Positions 33,659 to 42,584 of a DNA stretch of 61,268 nucleotides are shown one piece after another. Origin of the DNA: Streptomyces regalis (GTDB lineage Bacteria > Actinomycetota > Actinomycetes > Streptomycetales > Streptomycetaceae); assembly GCF_001509475.1 (NCBI RefSeq), contig NZ_LLZG01000355.1, positions 1 through 61,268 on the forward strand. Direction: 5' to 3'. The notes under the pieces are model-generated. The model worked only from the letters and a program-made list of their open reading frames with translations. It did not search any database and was not told the origin of the DNA. How positions within the stretch are numbered: the stretch's first letter is position 1; every line of letters starts with the position of its first letter. A program made the position numbers and the translations under genes.

Positions 33659-35251
33659 GTGTCCAGCCGTATCCAGCCGGTGCACCCGGGCGATCCTCGC
33701 CGCATCGGCCCCTACCGCGTCATCGGGCGGCTCGGGACGGGCGGCATGGGCTCCGTCTATGCCGCGCTCCATTCCTCAGGAATGCAGGTAGCAGTCAAGG
33801 TCGTCCACCCCGCACAGGTGGCAGACGAGGAGTTCCGGTCCCGCTTCCGCCGGGAGGTACGACTCTCCCAGCGGGTGACAGGCCCCTGTCTGGTGCCCGT
33901 CCATGATGCCGACACCGACGGCCCCGTTCCGTGGCTGGCCACTGCCTTTGTGCCCGGCCCTACCCTCGACCAGCATCTCGCCTCGAGCGGCCCCCTGGGC
34001 GGGGCCCGTCTGTACGCGCTGGCCGCCGGAACAGCAGCCGCGCTCGCCGCGGTGCACGAGGCGGGCGTCATCCACCGCGATGTGAAACCCCAGAACGTCA
34101 TCCTCGCCCCGGCCGGCCCCCAGTTGCTGGACTTCGGCATCGCCCACCTCCTGGACGGCACCTCGGTGACCCGCACCGGGGAGATGACCGGAACCCCCGG
34201 CTGGATCAGTCCGGAGCACTACCGCGCAGCTGAAGTGAGTCCTGCGGGGGACATATTCGCCTGGGGTGCCTTGATCGCCTACGCCGCCACCGGCCGCCTG
34301 CCCTTCGGCACCGGCGCCCCCGATGCCGTGGCCTTCCGCGTTCTCTCCGCCGAGCCGGACCTGCAGGGCACTCCCGAGGCCCTGCTGCCGCTGATTGTGC
34401 AGGCACTCGCCAAAAAACCCGACGCCCGGCCGACCGCCGCCGAACTCCGCGACGCCTGCACTGTGCTGCTCGCCGCGCAGGCCACAGCCGCCACCCCGCG
34501 CGCTCAGGAGCAGCCGACACTGGTTGCCGATCTGGTGAGCGCCCACTGGGACCTGCCACCCGAGGACGACACCGCCTGGCCCACCACTGCCCGCAGCCGC
34601 CGCGTCAAGCCACTGGCCACGATCGTTGCCGTCGCGGCCGTTGTGGGCGGCGTCGGCGGAGCAATCGCCGCATCATCAGCGTCCACACCCGCGCAGGGCC
34701 GGGAAACGGCGACGTCCAGCAGCCCGACAAGGGCCGTCAGCGCCCCGCCCGCGGCGGAGCCGGCCCGCAACAGCGAGGGGGACACCGCGTCGCCGACGCC
34801 CTCCCCCGCTACGCCCTCGGTCATCTCGACGGAAACCCGCACGCCGTCGCCGACGTCCCCCTCGCCGCTGCAACCCCCGCCCTTCACTTACCTGCCGGAC
34901 CAGCTCGACTGCGTGCCCCGGAAAGGAGCAGAAGTCGACGGGGCCTGGCAGTACTTCGCCGCCGGTGACGTCCGGGCCGGAGACGCGGTGGAACTCAGCC
35001 TGCGCAACAAGTACGGCAACATCGACCCCGTACAGATCGAAATGCCCGTTCTGGCCCGCGTCTACATGCCCGACGGCATCTCACGCCTGGCGCGCACCAC
35101 CGTGTACTCCGACACGGCGGCCACCGTGGTCTGGCCCGGAGACTTCCCAGGAGCTGTCGCTCACTACCCACCGGGCACATACACCGTGGTCTGGTCCGTC
35201 GGCGACGGCTCACAGCGCTTCATCACCTGCACCGGGTTCACCGCACAGTGA
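33659..35251 (+). CDS. Membrane Ser/Thr protein kinase (PknB-type)
   Basis: A 530-residue Hanks-type kinase read from GTG at 33659 with GAGGAG upstream. Residues 17-280 are the kinase domain: glycine loop GRLGTGGMGSVY, Lys47 in VAVKVVH, catalytic HRDVKPQN, and DFG in LLDFGIAHLL. A basic stretch and one TM helix (LATIVAVAAVVGGVGGAIAAS) follow near 320-345, then a Ser/Thr/Pro-rich linker and an outside domain of about 120 residues (GDAVELSLRNKYGNIDPVQI) that should sense an unknown signal. It begins 157 bp after the right end of the IS21 element. Confidence 0.92.
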   Translation: MSSRIQPVHPGDPRRIGPYRVIGRLGTGGMGSVYAALHSSGMQVAVKVVHPAQVADEEFRSRFRREVRLSQRVTGPCLVPVHDADTDGPVPWLATAFVPGPTLDQHLASSGPLGGARLYALAAGTAAALAAVHEAGVIHRDVKPQNVILAPAGPQLLDFGIAHLLDGTSVTRTGEMTGTPGWISPEHYRAAEVSPAGDIFAWGALIAYAATGRLPFGTGAPDAVAFRVLSAEPDLQGTPEALLPLIVQALAKKPDARPTAAELRDACTVLLAAQATAATPRAQEQPTLVADLVSAHWDLPPEDDTAWPTTARSRRVKPLATIVAVAAVVGGVGGAIAASSASTPAQGRETATSSSPTRAVSAPPAAEPARNSEGDTASPTPSPATPSVISTETRTPSPTSPSPLQPPPFTYLPDQLDCVPRKGAEVDGAWQYFAAGDVRAGDAVELSLRNKYGNIDPVQIEMPVLARVYMPDGISRLARTTVYSDTAATVVWPGDFPGAVAHYPPGTYTVVWSVGDGSQRFITCTGFTAQ

Positions 35252-35895
35252 CCGCCTGCTCCCCGGCAGCGGCCGCGTCCTGGTGACCGTTGGCATCACC
35301 CCCTACCCACCGCGACCGCGCTGATCACAGCTGCTCGGGCCCACCGGTCGGGGCCGAGCCCGAGGACGAGAGAGCCTCGCCCAGCAGACCGTCGGTGATC
35401 CAGAACCGGTGTGCGGACAGGATCGTGCGCAAGGCCTGGTTCGTCGCGGCCCGCTGGGCATCACACAGCTCGGTTGCGGGGATGTCGACCGCGACGGCCG
35501 TGGTCACGAGCACCGCCCCGTAGGCCCGATGAAGTGGCCCCCTCGGTCAGGGCGCCAACATGAGCGCGGATTACCGCGCCGCGGCCTTCGGCGCCGCGCA
35601 CCAACTCGCCGATCTCAACCTCGGAGACGAGCTTGAGAGTGAGGGAGACACTCTGTGAAGCGTGGCGAGGTCTGGGCCCTCCCCCGACGAGCGCAACGTT
35701 CTGATCATCTCTCTGATCTCTGACCTGCCTAGAAGACCGGTGGCATGAAGTGCGCCCCACCCAGTCCGCGCCCAGGCGAGAACCCGCTCCTCGTCGGGCC
35801 CCGTCTTCGCACCAGCCCGGGCCAGCACCGTGTGGCCGTCCGCGCCCGGCCCGCTGCCCGGTGAGACCACCGTCTCGCCTGACTCGCCAGCGCCG
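35252..35895. other. Gap between kinase and sbcC with a broken gene
   Basis: Apart from the frameshifted minus-strand gene at 35325-35672 nothing convincing is seen. The right part (35680-35895) could hold the tail of a longer sbcC transcript. Confidence 0.4.
35325..35672 (-). pseudogene. Unknown gene with a frameshift at a G-run
   Basis: Two frames join into one protein-like reading: SVSLTLKLVSEVEIGELVRG ... AVIRAHVGALTEG, then PLHRAYGAVLVTTAVAVDIP ... LRTILSAHRFWITDGLLGEA to a TGA at 35325. The switch falls at a run of five G in the minus strand near 35544; removing one G restores a continuous frame. This is either a recent frameshift, a sequencing error, or a programmed slip. The product is not recognised. 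Confidence 0.5.
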
Positions 35896-38800
35896 CTACC
35901 GCGCGAGTTCCTGTAGGCCGCTGGCCAGATCGGCTTGCACCAGGTCGTCGCGTTCGGCTGACGTCAGCCAGTGTGCGGAGGACCCGGCAGGGGTCCGCTC
36001 CACCCACAGGACATCGTCGACCGCTTCGGCGACGGCATGCAGATGGCTGATCACCATGACGAGGCGGTTGCCTCCGGCCTGGGCGCGCAGCACGTCGAGG
36101 GCCGAGTCGAGTGTGGTGGTGTCGAGGGCTGCGAAGCCCTCGTCGAGGAACAGCGAGCCGAGGCTCGACCCGTTACGGGAGTGCAGTTCGGCGAGCGCCA
36201 GGGCCAGGGCGAGCGATGCCAGGAACTTCTCACCGCCGGACAGCCGATTCGGGTGGTGGTTGACTCCGGAGCTGCGGCTGACGATGTCGAAGGTGTCGGC
36301 GAAGCCGAATCGTCCCTCGGTCATGTGCTGGAGCAGGTCGCTGGCCACGCCGAGCAGTGCGTGGGTGCGCAGGGTGGTGAGATGGCCCAGGAACTTGGCG
36401 TCGACCAGTTCGGTGCGTAGCACCTCCAGTGCCTCGTAGCGGGCTTTGCCGGCGGCTATGGCGAAGTCCAGGTCGGCGGCCGGTTTGATCGTGTCCAGCG
36501 CCTTCTGCTGTTTCTGGAGCTGCTCTTCGGTCTCTCTGTTGGCGTGTGCGGCCGCGGTGACGAGGGGATGCAGTGCCGATGGAGCTGTCAGGTCGGCTGC
36601 GGAGGCGAAGTCCTCGACATCGCAGAGCGCGGCGGCATGCTCGCCGAGGCTAGTTGCCGCGGTGTTCGCGCGTTCGGTGGCGGTGGTGGCGCGTTCGGTG
36701 AGTTGGTCGTCCAGCATCTGGGTGACCGCGGACAGTTCCACGACGAATTGCCGGACTTCGGCGATTCCCGGCTCGGTGGGGGCCTGGGGCATCCGGTGGT
36801 TGCTGGCGTCGTCGAGGTGGGCAACCGCCTGGGTTGCGGCATGGGCCCAGGCGTCCAGGTTGCCTCGCAGTTCGTTCAGGGGGCGTTCCAGGTCGGTGCG
36901 GGCCTCCTGGTCGAGGGCGCGCTGCTGGGCGAGTACAGAGGTCTTCTCCGCTCGGGCCTCTTCTCTCCGGTCGAGCAGTTCTTGGGTTTCGGCCTGCCGG
37001 ATGGTGACCGCAGCGGCGGCAGCGGATGCCTCGTCGGCGGTGACGTCGATGGCCTCGTCCGGCAGTATCGCCCGGATGCGGGTGGGAAGCGCGTGGAGGT
37101 CGGCGGTGGTCCTGGCCGCGGCACGGGCGTGCCTCTTGGAGGCTGTCGCCGCGTCGTCGACGGCGCGGCGGTGGGCTTCCTTGCGCCCTTCCAGCGTTGT
37201 GTGTTCTGCCTCAATGCGGGCGGTGAGGCGGTGCTCTTCGGTTTTCAGGTTCTCGGCGTGGTCGTCGGCTGTCTGTTCGCACGCGGCGATGGCGTCGGTG
37301 ATGGGTGCGGTGTTCTGCTCGGGGCGCTCCTGCGGTTGTGCGGCACCGTCGGTGGTCGGGGTCGCCAGGGCTGTGGTGGCCGCGGTCAGTGTCGCCGAAG
37401 CTGATTCCGCCTCGAAGCCTCGGCCGGTTCCGGCGGCCAGGGCCTCGAGGTCTTCGAACGCGCTCACTGCTTCCGCGATGGCCTTGCGTGCCTTTTGCTG
37501 TGTGTCCCGGTGGTCTTTCTCGCGTGCGAGGACCGTCTTCTCGGCCTCGGTTACGGTGGCGCGGGCTTCGGCGAGCCGATCCGCTGCCGCCTCTCGTGCG
37601 GTCTTCGCCTCGTCGAGCTGTGTTTTCGCCGTAGTCAGCTCGGCGGTATCGGTGGTGGAGCCGGGTGCGAAGTCGGCCGGGAGTTGGCGGTGGCATACGA
37701 GGCAGTCGTCGCCCGGCTGCAGTTCGGCAGCGATCGCGGCGGCCCTGTTGCGCAGTCGGTGCGCTTCCAGATGCCTCTCGGCGGCGGCTAGGGCTTTGTC
37801 GGCGGCGGCTGTTGCCGTTTCCAGCGGGCCGAGGCCGTCCCGAGCGGACCGGTGTTCGCTCACTGCGGTGGCCTCGGCGCTCGCGGTGTCGGCGACGCGG
37901 CGGGCCGTCGAGAGGGCTGCGGTCAGCGCGGTGCGGGCGGTGGCGGCGCGGATGCGGATCTCTCTGCTCGCCTGCGAAGCGGCGCGGGCTGCCTCTGCGA
38001 GCGGTTTCGTGTGTGCGACGCGCTCGGCCAGGTCCGCTTCGGTCGTGGCGATGTCCTCGCGTTCGCCTGCGAGTTGTCCGGTGAGCTCGGCGAGCCGGTC
38101 GCGCTCGCTGCGGTGTTCCGTGGCGTGCTCCGCGAGGGTCTGGAGGATCACTGCGGCTTTGGTGAGGGCGCTTGGGCCTTCTCCTTCCGCCTCTGCCGCG
38201 GTGATCTCGTCGGTCAGTTCGCTTTCCTGGGCTCGGGCTTGGGCGTCGCGGTCGTCCAGGGCGTCGCGTCGTGCGGCGATGTCGGCGGCAACGGCTTCGA
38301 GTGCGTCGAGGGAGGTGCCTGCGCCGGTCACCGTGCGCGCCGACAGAGTCGTTCTGGCGGCGGCCGCCTTTTCGGCGGCGGTCCGGGCTTCGGAGATTTC
38401 TTTCTGCAGCCCGGTGATGCGGTCTACGGCGGTGCTGAGGCGTTCGGCGCGTGCTTCGGCCGCGTCGGCGGCGGCGCCGGCTTCCTCGGCGGCCCGCTCG
38501 GGGTCGGCCGGCATGGAATCGCGTTTGGCCCGCGCGTCGACCAGCAGGTCCTTGAGCGCCTCGCGACGGCGGGCGGCCATCTGTTGGACCGACTCCAGGG
38601 ACTCGGCACCGAAGAGTTCTCTCAGCCGCGCGCTCCGTTCCTTGGGGGCGGCGACAAGGAGACGGTCGAACTTGCCTTGCGGGAGCAGCCCGACACGCAG
38701 GAACGTGTCGTAGCCCATCTGCAGGATCGCCTTGATGCGGGGGTCGACGTCGTTGGCGCCGTCGATCTCCTCTCCGGTGTCGAGGTTCTTCAGATGGTGC

Positions 38801-39096
38801 CGGGCCGCGTTCGGGTTGGTGGCGTGCATGGTGCGATGTATGTGCCAGCGTTGTCCGTTATGCAGGAAGGTGAGTTCGACGCTCATGGCCTGCGCACCGT
38901 CGGCGATGAGCTGCCGGGGTTCCTTGGCGTCCCAGGAGCTTTTGCGGAACAGGGCGAAGACGATGGCGTCGAGCATGCTGCTCTTGCCGGCGCCGGTGTT
39001 GCCGAGCGCGGCGACCAGGCTCTTGCCGGTGAAGTCGACGGTGACCGGGGTGGGGTAGCTGCGGAGTCCGATGATGGACAGTGTCAGGGGTTTCAT
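35896..39096 (-). CDS. sbcC: SbcC-like (Rad50) SMC ATPase
   Basis: A 1066-residue SMC-type ATPase, partner of the SbcD nuclease in opening DNA ends and hairpins. Walker A GNTGAGKSS (32-40), a zinc-hook CLVC (in GDDCLVCHRQLP) at the apex of two long coiled coils, signature LSGGEKFLASLALALALAE and Walker B LFLDEGFAALD. Its ATG overlaps the sbcD stop (ATGA). Streptomyces chromosomes have their own sbcCD; this copy sits beside a nuclease-helicase set and Wadjet, so it may serve in defence or in replication of this element rather than general repair. Confidence 0.92.
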   Translation of the reverse strand: MKPLTLSIIGLRSYPTPVTVDFTGKSLVAALGNTGAGKSSMLDAIVFALFRKSSWDAKEPRQLIADGAQAMSVELTFLHNGQRWHIHRTMHATNPNAARHHLKNLDTGEEIDGANDVDPRIKAILQMGYDTFLRVGLLPQGKFDRLLVAAPKERSARLRELFGAESLESVQQMAARRREALKDLLVDARAKRDSMPADPERAAEEAGAAADAAEARAERLSTAVDRITGLQKEISEARTAAEKAAAARTTLSARTVTGAGTSLDALEAVAADIAARRDALDDRDAQARAQESELTDEITAAEAEGEGPSALTKAAVILQTLAEHATEHRSERDRLAELTGQLAGEREDIATTEADLAERVAHTKPLAEAARAASQASREIRIRAATARTALTAALSTARRVADTASAEATAVSEHRSARDGLGPLETATAAADKALAAAERHLEAHRLRNRAAAIAAELQPGDDCLVCHRQLPADFAPGSTTDTAELTTAKTQLDEAKTAREAAADRLAEARATVTEAEKTVLAREKDHRDTQQKARKAIAEAVSAFEDLEALAAGTGRGFEAESASATLTAATTALATPTTDGAAQPQERPEQNTAPITDAIAACEQTADDHAENLKTEEHRLTARIEAEHTTLEGRKEAHRRAVDDAATASKRHARAAARTTADLHALPTRIRAILPDEAIDVTADEASAAAAAVTIRQAETQELLDRREEARAEKTSVLAQQRALDQEARTDLERPLNELRGNLDAWAHAATQAVAHLDDASNHRMPQAPTEPGIAEVRQFVVELSAVTQMLDDQLTERATTATERANTAATSLGEHAAALCDVEDFASAADLTAPSALHPLVTAAAHANRETEEQLQKQQKALDTIKPAADLDFAIAAGKARYEALEVLRTELVDAKFLGHLTTLRTHALLGVASDLLQHMTEGRFGFADTFDIVSRSSGVNHHPNRLSGGEKFLASLALALALAELHSRNGSSLGSLFLDEGFAALDTTTLDSALDVLRAQAGGNRLVMVISHLHAVAEAVDDVLWVERTPAGSSAHWLTSAERDDLVQADLASGLQELAR

Positions 39097-40415
39097 CGCG
39101 TTGTCTTCGCTCCGGAAGTGTCGATGCCGGGCAGCAGGCCTGAGCGGTCGATGGTGTCGAGGGGCTGGCCGGCGATGGCCGCGGTCAGCAGGTTCTCCTC
39201 GCAGCACGGGGCGGGATCGTCGGGGTCGGGTTCGGCCTGCAGATGGGCGAGGGCGGCCATGGCACGGTCCAGGGCCAGGCCGGTGGTGCCGCGGCCGGGC
39301 AGGTAGTCGCGCAACAGGTCTTCGACATCGGGGAGTTCTCCGGTGGAGGTCTCCCGGTCCAGTACGCGGTCGGCTGCCCCGGTGCGGCGTTCGTCGATGT
39401 CGACGAGCGTCGCCTGCGGCATCATCTTGGCGAGGGTGTCCGGCAGGAAGGGGTTGGAGACCTCCACGTTCACCACCGCCTTCACCCAGGCGTCTCCGAC
39501 ACGGCCGGCGCGTTGCGTGATCTCCTCCAAGGTGCCTTCCAGCCGGATCAGACGGCGGCCGGCGGTCAGCGGCACGAAGTCGATGCGGGGCTCGGTGTCC
39601 GGGCCGACCTCGGCCAGCACCACGCCCTTGGTGTCGCCCCTCTCGCCGAAGTCCATCTGCAGCGGGCTGCCCGCGTAATGGGCCGGGAATCCGGCACGGC
39701 CGACGGACTGCTGCTTGTGGATGTGGCCGAGGGCGCCGTAGGCGACCTCGGGCAGGTCGGCGGCGGCTGCTGCGTACTCGGCGGCGAGGGAGATCTTCCG
39801 CTCCGAGTGGGAAGGGGTGGCCCCTTCGACGAACAGGTGGGCGGCGAAGATCAGGACGTCCCGTGCGCCGCGGCCCGCGGCCAAGCGGCGGTACACGTCG
39901 GCCTGGACGATGCGTATCCGCTCGGTGTAGGCCGCGGTTGTCATGCCGGGGTCGGCGAAGTCGTAGGTGAACCGGTTGGGGTGCAGGTACGGCAGCGCGC
40001 CGATACGCAGTGTCAACTCCTCGCCTTTGGTGGGGTATTCGGCCACGAGCAGCCCGTCGGGGCGGGCGTCGGTGGCGAAGCGGACCCGGACCTCGTCCCC
40101 TTCGCGGGTTCCCATGTCGCTCATCATGAACTTCAGGAACGCCAGGACGTAGGTGGTGTCGTGGTTGCCAGCGACGACGACCACGGGCGCGATCTCGCCG
40201 AGGCGGCGCAGTGCCTGCGCCGCACGGCGCAGGTCGTCCAGGCTCGGCCGGGAGCTGTCGAACAGGTCGCCGCTGTGCACGATCAGGTCGGGGGCGAAGT
40301 CGGCGGCGATGTCGATGACCTCGTCCAGGACGGCGTCGACTTCGGTGTCACGCCGGTAGCGGCCGATCTGGCGGCCCAGGTGCCAGTCGGAGGTGTGGAA
40401 CACGCGTCCCGTCAC
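39093..40415 (-). CDS. sbcD: SbcD-like (Mre11) nuclease
   Basis: A 440-residue calcineurin-like nuclease subunit. Metal-binding motifs are all present: HTSDWHLGR, HSGDLFD, GNHD, AAHLFVEG and GHIHKQQ. It should act as exonuclease and hairpin endonuclease with SbcC. The GTG at 40415 is supported by CTGGAGG just upstream. It is the first gene of the leftward operon and is divergent from the gene at 40551, with only 135 bp between them, so both directions probably share a control region. Confidence 0.93.
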   Translation of the reverse strand: MTGRVFHTSDWHLGRQIGRYRRDTEVDAVLDEVIDIAADFAPDLIVHSGDLFDSSRPSLDDLRRAAQALRRLGEIAPVVVVAGNHDTTYVLAFLKFMMSDMGTREGDEVRVRFATDARPDGLLVAEYPTKGEELTLRIGALPYLHPNRFTYDFADPGMTTAAYTERIRIVQADVYRRLAAGRGARDVLIFAAHLFVEGATPSHSERKISLAAEYAAAAADLPEVAYGALGHIHKQQSVGRAGFPAHYAGSPLQMDFGERGDTKGVVLAEVGPDTEPRIDFVPLTAGRRLIRLEGTLEEITQRAGRVGDAWVKAVVNVEVSNPFLPDTLAKMMPQATLVDIDERRTGAADRVLDRETSTGELPDVEDLLRDYLPGRGTTGLALDRAMAALAHLQAEPDPDDPAPCCEENLLTAAIAGQPLDTIDRSGLLPGIDTSGAKTTR

Positions 40416-40513
40416 GGGGTGCCTCCAGAGGAACGGTCTGCGGGACGGCGCGGGCTGCGCCGCTGCGGCCGGAGGTTCGGTGGCGCCGACTGTACACCGG
40501 ATCTCGGGAAGAA

Positions 40514-40548
40514 GTCTGGAAAGCTCTGGAACTCTGGTAGCGTCTGGG
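40514..40548 (+). promoter_or_regulatory. Four TCTGG direct repeats in a divergent promoter
   Basis: TCTGG(A) occurs at about 40515, 40525, 40533 and 40542, 8-10 bp apart, ending three bases before the ATG at 40551. The spacing fits one face of the helix and suggests a repressor site covering the start of the rightward operon. Confidence 0.45.
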
Positions 40549-40550
40549 GC

Positions 40551-41396
40551 ATGAGTGATCCGCTGGACGCCTTGGAGAAGAGCATCAGCACCCTGCGCCG
40601 CGCGATCCGCGACGCTTCCGCCGCCGGTGACACCGAGCGCGCCGGCGAGCTGCGGATGCAACTGCGCCGCGCCGAGCGGGCCTGGGACGCCCTCGTCGAC
40701 GCCGACGAACCGGCCACCGCCCCGCCTCACCCCGTACCGGCAGCGGCTCCGGCCGCGCAGGGGTCACAGCTCCCGGCGCGCGAGCACGTCCACCGTGCCC
40801 TGATGCTGCTCGGGACCCCGGCCGCCCCCAAACTGATCGTCGGCGTGCACGAGGCGTTCTTCCCGGGCGAGCTGTCCGCGTCCAAGCTCTCCAGCCTGCG
40901 CCGGGACGAGGAGCGCTCCTACCGGTCCAGCCCCGGCGCCCGGCCGTACTACCTGTGCCCGGCACTGGCGCACGACCTGCTGACGCCGGTGCGGGCGCTC
41001 ATCACCATCAGCACCTGGACGCTGGACCAGCGGGTGATCGGCCCGCTGTCGCCGCGCGTGGACTTCCTCACCAGCGCGATCCGCATCGCCGAGGCCGTGC
41101 GCACCTCGGCCGAGTCCACAGCCGGCGGGCCCGGTCCGGAGGCGCTGCGGCTGCTGTGGCGCTTCGCGGTGAACATCCCCGACGCCCTGCCGAGGAGCGT
41201 GGCCGGTCACGAGGGCGCGATGGACCCGCAGCAGGTGATCGACGCCGCCGGGGCCGAGCTGGACGTGCACGCCGACGCCGACCGCGCCGCCCGGGCGGAG
41301 GCCGCACGGCGGGCACGCAAGTCGCTCAAGGACGACCAGCAGTTGTTCGGCGCGCCCGCGCAGGGCGTGACGTACCTGCGGACGGCCCGGGCCTGA
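40551..41396 (+). CDS. First gene of the nuclease-helicase set, unknown
   Basis: A 281-residue protein without a recognised family. Residues 5-50 form a charged helical hairpin (LEKSISTLRRAIRDASAAGD, LRMQLRRAERAWDALVD). A linker leads to a winged-helix-like part (ALMLLGTPAAPKLIVGVHEA, then LSASKLSSLRRDEERSY), reminiscent of DNA-binding or effector-sensing folds, then a helical C-terminus. The ATG at 40551 lies right after the TCTGG repeats. It is followed by three genes on the same strand with overlaps among the last three, so it probably leads an operon. Confidence 0.7.
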   Translation: MSDPLDALEKSISTLRRAIRDASAAGDTERAGELRMQLRRAERAWDALVDADEPATAPPHPVPAAAPAAQGSQLPAREHVHRALMLLGTPAAPKLIVGVHEAFFPGELSASKLSSLRRDEERSYRSSPGARPYYLCPALAHDLLTPVRALITISTWTLDQRVIGPLSPRVDFLTSAIRIAEAVRTSAESTAGGPGPEALRLLWRFAVNIPDALPRSVAGHEGAMDPQQVIDAAGAELDVHADADRAARAEAARRARKSLKDDQQLFGAPAQGVTYLRTARA

Positions 41397-41444
41397 CTCC
41401 TGACGCTCAGCAGTCCCTTCTCCCCCGCAAGGATCTACGAGACC

Positions 41445-42584
41445 GTGAATGCACCAGTCGACGAACGCCTCGCCGCGCTTCGCGGATCCGCGAAGCGCCT
41501 GGACTACAACGCCCGGTCGCTGGCGGCCCTGCAGAACAACCCGCGCTGCACGCTGCGGGCGCTGCTCGACGCCTCCGGCTCCGACAAGGCCGCGATCGCC
41601 GCGCACGCCGGCCACCCCTCGCCCTTCGGCCAGTCCGTCTTCGCCCTCGCGCGCGGAAACGCCTTCGAGACGATGGTGAAGGACAACGGCTGCGCGGAGC
41701 TGGTACGGGTCCTGCGCGAGACCCTGCAGCTGACGCTGCCGGAGGTGGGGTACGAGGACCTGAACAACGTCGGCGGCGACGGCCGCGCCGCGGTGCGCCA
41801 CGACCGCACCGCACAGGTCCTGCTGCAGGCTGCCCGGGGTGACGGTGACGGCACCTTGTTCGACCATCCGATGCTGCGCCTGCGGGTCGGCGGGCACGAG
41901 GCGTTCCTGGAGCCGGACCTGGTGGCCTTCCGTATCGACGGGCGCTTTCACATCGTGGAGATCAAGAGCTTCCCAATCCTCGACGGGCAGGCCGATCCCA
42001 CGCAGGTGCGGGCGGCGACCACCCAGGCGTGCGCGTACATCATCGCGCTGCGCGACCTGCTCGCGCGGGCCGGTATCGACGGGCAGGCCGTGTCCGACAC
42101 GGTCGTGCTGGTCGCGCCGAAGGACTTCACCAACCGGCCGACCGCGGCGTTCGTCGATGCCCGCAAGCAGGTGGCCGCGCTGAGCCGCCAACTGTCGCGC
42201 ATCGAGCGCATCGGCGACCTGGTGGACCTGGTGCCCGAGGGCCTCACCTTCGATCTCGACCTGGATGAGGAGCAACGGCCCCGGCGCCCGGCCGGGGAAC
42301 TGACCGCATCGCTGGATCGGGTCCTCGTGACCTACCGTCCGGACTGCCTGAACCACTGCGAGATGGCGTTCTACTGCCGCAGCCGTGCCCGCGCGGAGGC
42401 CTCGCTGGATGTCCTCGGGCCGGTGGTGCGCGAGCAGTTCGGCGGTATCGACACCACGACCATGGTGATGGGACTGGCCCACGGCGAACTGCAGCCCAGC
42501 GAGGCCCAGTCCGAGATGGCCGACGCCCTGCGGCACGCAGCACGGCTGCGCGCCGAACTGGAAGGTCTCGGAGGTGCGGCGTGA
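41445..42584 (+). CDS. RecB/Cas4-type PD-(D/E)XK nuclease with four cysteines
   Basis: A 379-residue nuclease. GNAFETMV (71-78), EPDLVAF (156-162), HIVEIKSF (169-176, with Glu172 and Lys174) and QACAY (194-198, the Q-x3-Y motif) are the RecB-family active site. Cys35 (NNPRC) together with three C-terminal cysteines in CLNHCEMAFYC (C-x3-C-x5-C) suggests a Fe-S cluster like that of Cas4 and AddB. It would resect or cut DNA ends, probably with the helicase encoded two genes later. It starts with GTG and ends in a GTGA overlap with the next gene. Confidence 0.8.
   Translation: MNAPVDERLAALRGSAKRLDYNARSLAALQNNPRCTLRALLDASGSDKAAIAAHAGHPSPFGQSVFALARGNAFETMVKDNGCAELVRVLRETLQLTLPEVGYEDLNNVGGDGRAAVRHDRTAQVLLQAARGDGDGTLFDHPMLRLRVGGHEAFLEPDLVAFRIDGRFHIVEIKSFPILDGQADPTQVRAATTQACAYIIALRDLLARAGIDGQAVSDTVVLVAPKDFTNRPTAAFVDARKQVAALSRQLSRIERIGDLVDLVPEGLTFDLDLDEEQRPRRPAGELTASLDRVLVTYRPDCLNHCEMAFYCRSRARAEASLDVLGPVVREQFGGIDTTTMVMGLAHGELQPSEAQSEMADALRHAARLRAELEGLGGAA

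Noticed and set aside
36446..38713. Plus-strand frame opposite sbcC
   Set aside because: Ser/Ala/Arg-rich shadow of the coiled-coil region of SbcC.
35896..40415. sbcCD as plain housekeeping repair genes
   Set aside because: Not excluded, but the divergent nuclease-helicase operon, nearby Wadjet and mobile context make an accessory copy more likely, so it is discussed as a finding.
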